38,679 nucleotides of DNA from Syntrophobacterales bacterium (GTDB lineage: Bacteria; Desulfobacterota; Syntrophia; Syntrophales; UBA2192). How positions within the stretch are numbered: the first letter of the stretch is position 1; each line of letters begins with the position of its first letter. The stretch spans positions 1-38,679 of the forward strand of contig JAGPKU010000017.1 in NCBI GenBank assembly GCA_018053845.1, written 5' to 3'. This document shows, piece after piece, positions 25,635-31,947 of the stretch. Under the pieces are notes generated by a model that was given only the letters and a program-made list of their open reading frames with translations, was not told the DNA's origin and made no database searches. Made by a program: the position numbers and the translations under genes.

Positions 25635-26111
25635 TCAGAGCTCCAATCCCATGATCACGGCGTCCTCGTTGTTGTCGGAGTAGTAGCGGGGCCGGATGCC
25701 CCGGGGCTCGAAACCGAGCTTCCGATAAAGCCCCTTGGCCGCCTCGTTGGAACGCCGGACCTCGAGGGTGCAGGTCTGCATCCGGCTCTCGCGGGCCAGG
25801 CCCAGCGCCTCCTCGACGAGACGGGCGGCGATCCCCCGCCGGCGCTGATCCCGTCTGACCGCGATGTTCGTGATGTGCACCTCGTCCGCGACGAACCAGC
25901 AGATGAGGTAGCCGGCCAGCCGCCTCTCCCCGGCCTCGGGGCACCATGCCGCCAGGCAGCGGGCAAGAGGGAAGTGCAGGTCCTGCCTGAACATGCCGAT
26001 CGACCACGGGACGGAAAAGGAGGTCCGCTCGATCTGCATGACCTCTTCGAGATCGCGTTCCCTCAGCGGCCCGATCTCGAGGCCCCCTGTCTTGTCGATA
26101 TCGACTGCCAT
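25635..26111 (-). CDS. rimI: GNAT acetyltransferase, RimI-like
   Basis: A 158-residue GNAT-fold protein most like ribosomal-protein-S18 alanine N-acetyltransferase. It shows GPLRERDLEEVMQIERTSFSVPWS, ADEVHITNIAVRRDQRRRGIAARL with the acetyl-CoA loop (RRDQRRRGIA), and the RimI hallmark TLEVRRSNEAAKGLYRKLGF followed by RPRYYSDNNEDAVIM. It acetylates the N-terminus of a protein, classically S18, in the cytoplasm. ATG 26111 has a poor ribosome binding site; the frame is open further upstream but the extension is not protein-like. It lies between the PTS EIIC gene and pyrK. Confidence 0.88.
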   Translation of the reverse strand: MAVDIDKTGGLEIGPLRERDLEEVMQIERTSFSVPWSIGMFRQDLHFPLARCLAAWCPEAGERRLAGYLICWFVADEVHITNIAVRRDQRRRGIAARLVEEALGLARESRMQTCTLEVRRSNEAAKGLYRKLGFEPRGIRPRYYSDNNEDAVIMGLEL

Positions 26112-26226
26112 CCTTCGAGCGCCGTGCCCCACGTGACCGGCGCCGGGCCCCGGCGCGGTCCCCTGCGGACCCGGGGCCATGCCTGCCGCCCGTCCAGCCG
26201 TGCGGGCTCCTCTTCCCTGTCGGTGT

Positions 26227-26913
26227 TTAAAGGAATTCCGAGGCAAGCGCAAGCAGTAAAAACACGCCGCAAAAGACGGGAACGGCGCCCCGGAGCTTGA
26301 CCGCGTGGAGCGCGACCCCGATCCCGACCAGCGGCAGCAGGAGATAGGCAAGCGCCAGGACCTGCAGAATCGCGGGCGGCAGGACGGGGTAAAGGGCCTT
26401 GAGCAGCGGGACGCCGCAGAGCATCGCCGCGCCGAGGCAGAGCAAGGATGCCGCGAAATAGCCTGCCAGGGCCGTGAGATGGCGGCGCGAGAGCATCACG
26501 GGATCGCCGGCCTTCGCATCCTCGAGGGCCCTGTGCACCCACCGCTCGTTCCATTGACGAAGGATGGTCTCCATTCTCTGCCCGAGCCAGGCGGCAGGGG
26601 CAAAGAGGAGAATGGACAGCGCGATCAGCTCTCGCGGGGGGGCCGCCCCGGTCGGGGCCGCAAGGATGGAGCCGGCCGTGGCCAGGATCGAAACGAAGGT
26701 CTCGTGGGGCGGCACGTAGGGCCCGATCGGCGCCCGGTCGATCCAGAGCAGCTCCAGGAGGGCCCCCGTGAGGATCCCCGTCAGCGCGTCCCCGAGGACC
26801 AAGCCGATCAGCGGACCCGCCGCCACGGGCCTGGAAATCATGACCTGCACGGCCACCCGGTCGAGGCAGATCAGCGCGCCCAGTCCTGCCGTGACGGCTG
26901 TCTCGATCAGCAT
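26227..26913 (-). CDS. PTS system, mannose/sorbose family, EIIC component
   Basis: A 228-residue polytopic membrane protein. Hydrophobic helices run throughout, and family motifs include LDRVAVQVMISRPVAAGPLIGLVLGD near residue 25, LLELLWIDRAPIGPYVPPHETF and a C-terminal AVPVFCGVFLLLAL. EIIC forms the sugar channel, normally together with EIID. ATG 26913 is chosen because of GGGGA upstream; an in-frame TTG at 26931 is possible. The EIIB and EIIA genes lie immediately upstream. No EIID gene follows; rimI does. A regulatory rather than sugar-transport role is possible. Confidence 0.85.
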   Translation of the reverse strand: MLIETAVTAGLGALICLDRVAVQVMISRPVAAGPLIGLVLGDALTGILTGALLELLWIDRAPIGPYVPPHETFVSILATAGSILAAPTGAAPPRELIALSILLFAPAAWLGQRMETILRQWNERWVHRALEDAKAGDPVMLSRRHLTALAGYFAASLLCLGAAMLCGVPLLKALYPVLPPAILQVLALAYLLLPLVGIGVALHAVKLRGAVPVFCGVFLLLALASEFL

Positions 26914-26959
26914 GCTCGCTTCCCCGGTCAACGCGGTTTGTTCCTCGGGGCACCCGGGC

Positions 26960-27454
26960 TCAGCGCCTCTTCCCTTCGTCGGCCAGCAGTCCGCGGAAAT
27001 CCACCGGTTTGTCGCTCGGCACGGACCTCAGCTCCACCGCGACGCCCGACTCGAGCAGGTGACGGATGTGGCCGATGTCGGCGTCGTCCAGGCTGACGGA
27101 GGGGGAACACTGAAGCCGGGAATGGTCGCTGTAGAGGTTCCCGACGTTGAGTGCATGACACCGGAACCCCTCCTCGAAGGCCCGTGCGACGTCGCCGACC
27201 CCGCTGAACAGGACGATGGTCCTCTTCTCGTCTCCCCGTCGGGCGATCTCGCTGTGGCTGAATTCCTCGATCCCGTAGATCAGGACCTCCACCTCCCGCG
27301 GCACGGCCATGCGGATCACGGTCTCGCGGAAGATGCTGCCGGCCACCTCGTCGCTGACGACGACGATGCGGGTCGCCTTGAGGAAAGGGAGCCACGTCTC
27401 GATGATCTGTCCGTGGACCAAACGGCAATCGACTCTGACGAGGGAGAAATCCAT
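26960..27454 (-). CDS. PTS system, mannose/sorbose family, EIIB component
   Basis: A 164-residue cytoplasmic phospho-carrier. The start MDFSLVRVDCRLVHGQIIE is the family signature, with phospho-acceptor His14. RIVVVSDEVAG and LNVGNLY follow as in typical EIIB of the mannose class. It passes phosphate from EIIA to the sugar or to a regulatory target. ATG 27454 is chosen by homology; its ribosome binding site is weak. It lies 73 bp after the EIIA gene and 46 bp before the EIIC gene. Confidence 0.92.
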   Translation of the reverse strand: MDFSLVRVDCRLVHGQIIETWLPFLKATRIVVVSDEVAGSIFRETVIRMAVPREVEVLIYGIEEFSHSEIARRGDEKRTIVLFSGVGDVARAFEEGFRCHALNVGNLYSDHSRLQCSPSVSLDDADIGHIRHLLESGVAVELRSVPSDKPVDFRGLLADEGKRR

Positions 27455-27527
27455 CGGGCTTTCGCAGCTCGCGTGCAGGGGATAAGAAAAAGCCGGAATT
27501 CCGTCGGGGCGGGTTTCCGGCGCGGTT

Positions 27528-27944
27528 TCAATCGTCACCGATCTTCTTCTTGAGGACCTCGCTGGCGAGGTAGATGTTCTTTTTGCCGTAGTCCCGGATC
27601 TCGGCGGCAAATTTCGCGAGGTCGTTTTCCTTTTCTCTCACGTCCGGGACCTTGAGAAGCATGGGCAGGTTCACCCCCGTGACGACCTCGACCTTCCCCT
27701 CCTTCAGGAAGGCCAGGGAGACATTGGATGGCGTCCCGCCGAAGAGATCCGTCAGGACGAGCACGCCGGAGCCCGAATCCACTTTCCGGATGGACGCCGT
27801 GATTTCCTTTCTCAGGTCATCGAGGCCCCTCGAGGCGTCCACCGATATGGAGAGGATCCCCTGCTGGGGCCCCTTGATCAGTTCCGCCACCTTGATCAAC
27901 TCGTTGCCGAGGTTGCCGTGTGTGACGACCAGGACTCCGATCAT
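27528..27944 (-). CDS. PTS system, mannose/fructose family, EIIA component
   Basis: A 138-residue EIIA with phospho-acceptor His9 in VLVVTHGNLG and the family loop LVLTDLFGGTPSN. It takes phosphate from HPr and hands it to EIIB. ATG 27944 has GAGGGA at good spacing; an upstream in-frame ATG gives a non-homologous leader. This is the first gene of the EIIA-EIIB-EIIC group. No ptsH, ptsI or EIID gene is visible in the window. Confidence 0.92.
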   Translation of the reverse strand: MIGVLVVTHGNLGNELIKVAELIKGPQQGILSISVDASRGLDDLRKEITASIRKVDSGSGVLVLTDLFGGTPSNVSLAFLKEGKVEVVTGVNLPMLLKVPDVREKENDLAKFAAEIRDYGKKNIYLASEVLKKKIGDD

Positions 27945-28151
27945 GATTCCCTCGCCCGAGCCGGAGTTCGGACTGCCCGCGCGCGCATGCCCTGAAAGGC
28001 GCACGGCAGCCTGTTTCGCGATGGGTAACGCTAATGCATTCACCCTGAATTGTCAAGACGAATCGGCCCGCCGGCCGAAGGCGGCATCAGGCGGGAAGTT
28101 CCAGAGAGCAAGGATTTCAGCCCCCCCTGCCCCGGACGGGTGCCTTGTCGC

Positions 28152-28180
28152 TTGCGGCTCGAGGCCTGTTGCTCTATCAT
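28152..28180 (+). promoter_or_regulatory. Candidate sigma-70 promoter for the Nudix gene
   Basis: TTGCGG (28152-28157) and TATCAT (28175-28180) are separated by 17 bp and lie 48 bp before the start codon. Confidence 0.4.
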
Positions 28181-28227
28181 CCGATCCTGGATGGAATGCA
28201 GAACCCGAGGAGGCGAGGTGAACAGCG

Positions 28228-28680
28228 ATGACCCGGATCAAGAGGACCTGTCCCCGATGCGGACACGAGAGCGAAGAGTTTCGGAACCCCGTCCCGACGG
28301 TGGACGTCATCATCGAAGTGGGCGATCTCGGCATCGTGCTGATCCGGAGAAAGAACCCGCCCGTCGGCTGGGCCCTGCCGGGGGGATTCGTCGACTACGG
28401 GGAGTCCCTCGAAGAGGCCGCCGTGCGCGAAGCCCTGGAAGAGACGGCGCTCCCGATCACCCTGACCGGTCAACTGCACACCTACTCCAATCCGGATCGG
28501 GACCCCCGGCGGCACACCATCACCACCGTCTTCACCGCCAGGGCGGACGGCACGCCCCGCGCAGGCGACGATGCGGCGATGGCGGGCATTTTCAGGGAAG
28601 GGGCGCTCCCCTCCCCGATCGTGTTCGACCACGCCGATATCCTTGCCGACTATTTTCGCGGGCGCCGAAAGAAGGCCTGA
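28228..28680 (+). CDS. Nudix hydrolase
   Basis: A 150-residue Nudix protein with the complete Nudix box at residues 52-74 ([21 protein letters not shown], with the REALEE core) and a short N-terminal CPRCGHE segment as in NUDIX proteins with a half zinc ribbon. It hydrolyses a nucleoside diphosphate linked to another group; W48 and LPGGF are like the ADP-ribose/NADH class, but the substrate is not certain. ATG 28228 is preceded by GAGGTG. It is divergent from the PTS genes and stands alone. Confidence 0.92.
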   Translation: MTRIKRTCPRCGHESEEFRNPVPTVDVIIEVGDLGIVLIRRKNPPVGWALPGGFVDYGESLEEAAVREALEETALPITLTGQLHTYSNPDRDPRRHTITTVFTARADGTPRAGDDAAMAGIFREGALPSPIVFDHADILADYFRGRRKKA

Positions 28681-29194
28681 ACGTCAAAAAGGCAGACATC
28701 CGTGATGCGCTGGCCGACGAGATTTTCATCACGCTTGTGCCTTCAACCCCCCGGATAAAATGTAACCAATTGAAATCATGCCCATAATTGCTGTGACACC
28801 AAAGCGTGCAATCCGGTAAAACTTCTTTTATCGCCTTGACTTACCTGAGAGCTTAACAAGTTTATCCACAGATACCCCACAGGGCTTGTGAATTGCCCCA
28901 TTTTCACATATTAACTAATGATTTCAAACATATAACAAACAGCCGCGCCGTCAAGAAAATGTCGGGGCCCGCCGCTTCCAGGTGCAACCTCTGCAACTAA
29001 AGTATCGGTTGTCGCTGCCACAAAAGGGATTTGCCCGGCGGGGATCTCACCTGCCCGAGGGTCACTTTCGACCGAGAGCTCTCACTCATGATCACGAAAC
29101 GGGGCAGAGCCGGTCGGATGCACGGCGGCGGAACTGAAAAATGTGAGAATAACAGGTCCTTTGGCGTTGACAAAATCAAAAGGGGGATTACTAT
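28681..29194. other. 514-bp gap with an AT-rich islet and one DnaA-box match
   Basis: There is no credible gene. From about 28760 to 28947 the sequence is markedly AT-rich compared with the rest of the window. It contains TTATCCACA (28862-28870), a perfect DnaA-box match. The remainder (28948-29160) is GC-rich without recognised motifs. TTGACA at 29166 is close to the next start codon and has no well-placed -10 ahead of it. Confidence 0.5.
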
Positions 29195-29506
29195 ATGGGC
29201 AATTCCTCACCGCAGGAGACCGCAGAGCGCATGTACAAGTGCAAGAAGAAAGCGATCCTGATCACCGAACCGTGCCAGGACACGGTTTGCGAATGGTGGC
29301 TGAAAAATGAGATGTTCTGCAACTGCACCTGGGTTGCCTGCAACTACGGTCCCTTCACGCTCGAGGAAGTCGGGGAGATGATGGGTGTCACCCGGGAGCG
29401 AATCCGCCAGATCGAGGCCAAGGCGCTCAGAAAGCTGCAGCACAAGAAGCGAAGGGATCAGCTCAAGGACTTCGCCTCGCCCGACTACGACAAGGATTAC
29501 CGGTAA
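29195..29506 (+). CDS. Cysteine-rich protein with a lone sigma-70 region 4 domain
   Basis: A 103-residue protein. The N-terminal half has six cysteines (16, 27, 32, 42, 44, 49), enough for a zinc or iron-sulfur site. Residues 55-90 are a sigma-70 region 4 helix-turn-helix, [21 protein letters not shown], followed by KALRKL, nearly identical to the -35-recognition part of primary sigma factors. Regions 1-3 are absent, so it cannot act alone as a sigma factor; it may bind -35 elements or RNA polymerase as an accessory or redox-responsive regulator. ATG 29195 is preceded by GGGGGA. A strong terminator follows. The gene is monocistronic. Confidence 0.85.
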   Translation: MGNSSPQETAERMYKCKKKAILITEPCQDTVCEWWLKNEMFCNCTWVACNYGPFTLEEVGEMMGVTRERIRQIEAKALRKLQHKKRRDQLKDFASPDYDKDYR

Positions 29507-29541
29507 AGACAGGGTCAGGCCGCGCAGGAGAATACAAGACA

Positions 29542-29593
29542 GGAAAATCCCCCTTTCCTCCCCGTTGCAAAAGGGGAAAAGAGGGGGATTTCC
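29542..29593. repeat. REP-like inverted repeat
   Basis: GGAAAATCCCCCTTTCC and GAGGGGGATTTCC face each other across a short loop (GTTGC), with further pairing of CCCC and GGGG. It lies 36 bp after the region 4 gene and before its terminator. Confidence 0.7.
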
Positions 29594-29605
29594 GTTTCAC
29601 ACGCC

Positions 29606-29642
29606 AAGCCCCGGAACTCGACCGAGTCCGGGGCTTTCTTTT
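29606..29642 (+). terminator. Rho-independent terminator of the region 4 gene
   Basis: AAGCCCCGGA (29606) pairs with TCCGGGGCTT, extended by CTCG/GAG, and is followed by a T-rich tail (TTTCTTTT). The stem is long and nearly perfect. Confidence 0.85.
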
Positions 29643-29744
29643 CCTCATGGTGTTATCGAGGTTCTTCCGGCTCCCTGACCCCTCTCCTCACACTTCTTTC
29701 ACTTCTTCCGCTCCCTTGACTCCCCCAACTGCGCCGCCGCCGCA

Positions 29745-30512
29745 TCACTTCTTTTTCTTCTGCCTCAGTGCCTCGAGAAAACGCCGCATGCACTCCTTGC
29801 GCTCGGCGCGCGAGAACAGCAGGGCCGACATCTCGAACTCGTAGCCTAGGGCGGAGCTCTTGTCCAGGAAAGGGGCCACCTCGGAGATCCGCTTCACCGC
29901 TTCGATGGCCTTGGGCGGCCTTGCCGCCAGCTCCCTGGCCATGACCCGGGCTTCCTCCATGAACCGGTCCGGGGGCGCCACCTTGTTGACCAGGCCGATC
30001 CGGAGGGCCTCCATGGCCCCGATCGGTTCCCCCAGCATCGTGATCTCCTTGGCCTTGGCCGTGCCGACGAGACGGTTGATCGGGTTGAACAGGGGATTGA
30101 GCCCGAACTTCAGCTCCGGGTGGCCGAAGATGGCGCTTTCCGAGGCCACGATGAGATCGCAGACCGTTGCCAGGTTGAACCCCCCGCCCAGGGCGATCCC
30201 CCCGACGGCCGCGATGACGGGCTTGCGGAAGGCGAAGATCTTCTGGAGGTAACGCGCGATGAGGCCGAAGTAATCATCGATCTCCTCGTCCCGGATCGCC
30301 TCCATCTCCTTGAGGTCCATCCCGGCGGAAAAGATGTAGTCGCCGCCCGTCAGGATCACCGCGCGGACCGAGTCATCGTCCTCGAGGGCCGTGAAGCAAT
30401 CGACCAGCTCGGTCTTCATCTCCCTCGAAAGGGCGTTCATCTCGTGCGGCCGGTTGAGCGTGACAACGGCGTAGCCGTCCTCTCTTGTGACCCGAATGGT
30501 CTTGTAGTCCAT
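29745..30512 (-). CDS. Enoyl-CoA hydratase/isomerase family protein with one catalytic Glu replaced
   Basis: A 255-residue crotonase-fold protein. It shows VVTLNRPHEMNAL, the oxyanion hole IFSAGMDLKEM, GGIALGGGFNLATVCD and FGHPELKFGL. In the rat hydratase two glutamates do the chemistry. The one in the FGHPE motif is kept (Glu133); the one in the GGGxE position is Asn113. That pattern argues against a simple 2-enoyl-CoA hydratase and for an isomerase, a special hydratase or a hydrolase of the family. The C-terminus is a lysine run. ATG 30512 has only a weak ribosome binding site. It stands apart from the first enoyl-CoA hydratase and may be transcribed alone. Confidence 0.9.
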   Translation of the reverse strand: MDYKTIRVTREDGYAVVTLNRPHEMNALSREMKTELVDCFTALEDDDSVRAVILTGGDYIFSAGMDLKEMEAIRDEEIDDYFGLIARYLQKIFAFRKPVIAAVGGIALGGGFNLATVCDLIVASESAIFGHPELKFGLNPLFNPINRLVGTAKAKEITMLGEPIGAMEALRIGLVNKVAPPDRFMEEARVMARELAARPPKAIEAVKRISEVAPFLDKSSALGYEFEMSALLFSRAERKECMRRFLEALRQKKKK

Positions 30513-30649
30513 AATCGGCTGACCTTGAAAGCAGGGCGGATCGTTTCGGTCGATTGGAACCTTCTGGAAAGGCGGGGCGCGGCGTCAAGTGTCGGCCAGG
30601 GGATCGCAGGGGGCACCGATTCGCGACCGGAACCCCCCTTTTTCCCGTT

Positions 30650-30670
30650 TCCTGTTACCTGTCGCCTGTT
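30650..30670. repeat. Short heptad array containing the ihfB stop codon
   Basis: Three units (TCCTGTT, ACCTGTC, GCCTGTT) contain the TAA of ihfB and encode its last residues (TGDR). The words match the array at 311-348. Confidence 0.7.
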
Positions 30671-30948
30671 TTCGCGTCGACCCTCTCCTTGAGTTCCTTC
30701 CCCACCTTGAAGAAGGGAAAGCGCCTCGGCGGGACCTCCACGGAAGCCCCCGTCATGGGGTTGCGCCCGCGCCGGGGCTCCCTCTTGCGCACGGTGAAGT
30801 TGCCGAACCCCCGGATCTCGATCCGCTCCTCCCTCGTCATGGCCTCGACCATCGAATCGAAGACGATCTCGACGGCGCGCGCCACGTCCTTGCGGGGATA
30901 CTCCGTGTGCAGATCCTGGATCTTCGCGATCAAGTCCCTTTTCGTCAT
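30655..30948 (-). CDS. ihfB: Integration host factor beta-like / HU family DNA-binding protein
   Basis: A 97-residue HU/IHF fold protein, closest by eye to IHF beta: MTKRDLIAKIQ start, REERIEIRGFGNFTVRKREPRRGRNPMTG (the DNA-intercalating arm) and FFKVGKELKERV. It bends DNA and supports nucleoid structure, sigma-54 activation and recombination. It lies at the end of cmk-rpsA-sppA, the same place ihfB holds after cmk-rpsA in E. coli. ATG 30948 is chosen because AAGGTGA is at the right spacing; the longer frame starts in sppA. The last four residues and the stop come from heptad repeats. Confidence 0.92.
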   Translation of the reverse strand: MTKRDLIAKIQDLHTEYPRKDVARAVEIVFDSMVEAMTREERIEIRGFGNFTVRKREPRRGRNPMTGASVEVPPRRFPFFKVGKELKERVDAKTGDR

Positions 30949-30955
30949 GGAAACG

Positions 30956-31861
30956 TCACCTTCCCTGGCCCAGATAAACAAAGCTCAAGCCCGGTCCCGT
31001 CTCCGCCACCGTGTCTGCCATCTCCCGCTTGAGGACCGAAACCATCTCTTCCATCACATACCGCCAGACGGACCGCTTTTCTTCCTTCGGGAAGAACAGC
31101 TCCGGCTTGCCATCGAGCTGCGCGAGCCTTGCAGCGACCTCCGCCGCATGGTCCAGATCGCCCAGCTCGTCGATGAGCTTGAACTTCAGCGCCTGCCGGC
31201 CCGTGAAGACCCGGCCGTCGGCCACCTCGATCACCCGGCCCTTGTCCAGGCCGCGGCTCTCGGAGACGGCCTCGACGAATTGCTCGTGCACGTCGTCGAT
31301 CAGCGCCTGCAGCAGTTCCCGCTCCTCCTTGGTCATGTCCCGAAAGGGCGAGCCGGCATCCTTGTAGCGGCCGCTCTTGATGACGGAAGCGCGCAGACCC
31401 ACCTTCTTGAAGAGATCTTCCATGTTGGTGAAGTGCATGATGACGCCGATGCTTCCCGTCAGCGACCCCGGGTTGGCGACGATCTTTTCGGCCGCGCAGG
31501 CCACGTAGTAGCCGCCCGAAGTGGCCATGGACCCCATGGAGGCGACGACGGTCTTCTTCTTGCGCACCGAGCGGACCTTCTCGAAAATCTCCTGCGACGG
31601 CCCTACCCCGCCGCCCGGCGTGTCGATGCGCAGGACGATCGCCTTGATGCTGTCGTCCTTGCTGAATTTCTCCAGCACGTCGACCACGGGCTTCGCATCG
31701 GTGATGACCCCCTTGAGGGGCACCACGCCGATCCGCTCCTTCGCGATGAAGGAGGCCTTCTCCCCGGTCATGGAACTCATGCTGTAGACGAGCAGAAAGA
31801 ACCCCGCCCCGATCACGAGGAGCAGGAGAAGACCGAAGAGAACGGGATGACGCTTGCGCAT
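30956..31861 (-). CDS. sppA: Signal peptide peptidase SppA
   Basis: A 301-residue short-form SppA, a membrane-anchored serine protease that degrades leftover signal peptides. It has an N-terminal anchor (7-27), the catalytic serine Ser115 in SMATSGGYYVAC with NPGSLTGSIGV following, and the catalytic lysine Lys167 in SGRYKDAGSP. This is the half-length type that assembles as a larger ring. ATG 31861 has GGAGGA. It lies between rpsA and ihfB, 7 bp from the latter. Confidence 0.95.
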   Translation of the reverse strand: MRKRHPVLFGLLLLLVIGAGFFLLVYSMSSMTGEKASFIAKERIGVVPLKGVITDAKPVVDVLEKFSKDDSIKAIVLRIDTPGGGVGPSQEIFEKVRSVRKKKTVVASMGSMATSGGYYVACAAEKIVANPGSLTGSIGVIMHFTNMEDLFKKVGLRASVIKSGRYKDAGSPFRDMTKEERELLQALIDDVHEQFVEAVSESRGLDKGRVIEVADGRVFTGRQALKFKLIDELGDLDHAAEVAARLAQLDGKPELFFPKEEKRSVWRYVMEEMVSVLKREMADTVAETGPGLSFVYLGQGR

Positions 31862-31894
31862 GGATTATCCTCCGCCCGCCGGAGAAGCGGGCGA

Positions 31895-31943
31895 AAGGCA
31901 AGGAGATGCCCCTTCTTGCCTTTAGCCTTTAGCCTTTAGCCTG
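31895..31943. repeat. Heptad array with inverted partner after rpsA
   Basis: Four units TTGCCTT, TAGCCTT, TAGCCTT, TAGCCTG (31916-31943) begin 5 nt past the rpsA stop on its coding strand. AAAGGCAAGG (31895-31904) pairs with the far end, so a hairpin can form between rpsA and sppA. Confidence 0.8.
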
Positions 31944-31947
31944 TCTT

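Noticed and set aside
29166-29194. Sigma-70 promoter (TTGACA with TATATG) for the region 4 gene
   Set aside because: The -10 would overlap the start codon, whereas a good ribosome binding site supports that start, so the match is probably chance.
28681-29194. Replication origin
   Set aside because: Only one exact DnaA box and no origin-associated genes; kept only as a low-interest observation.
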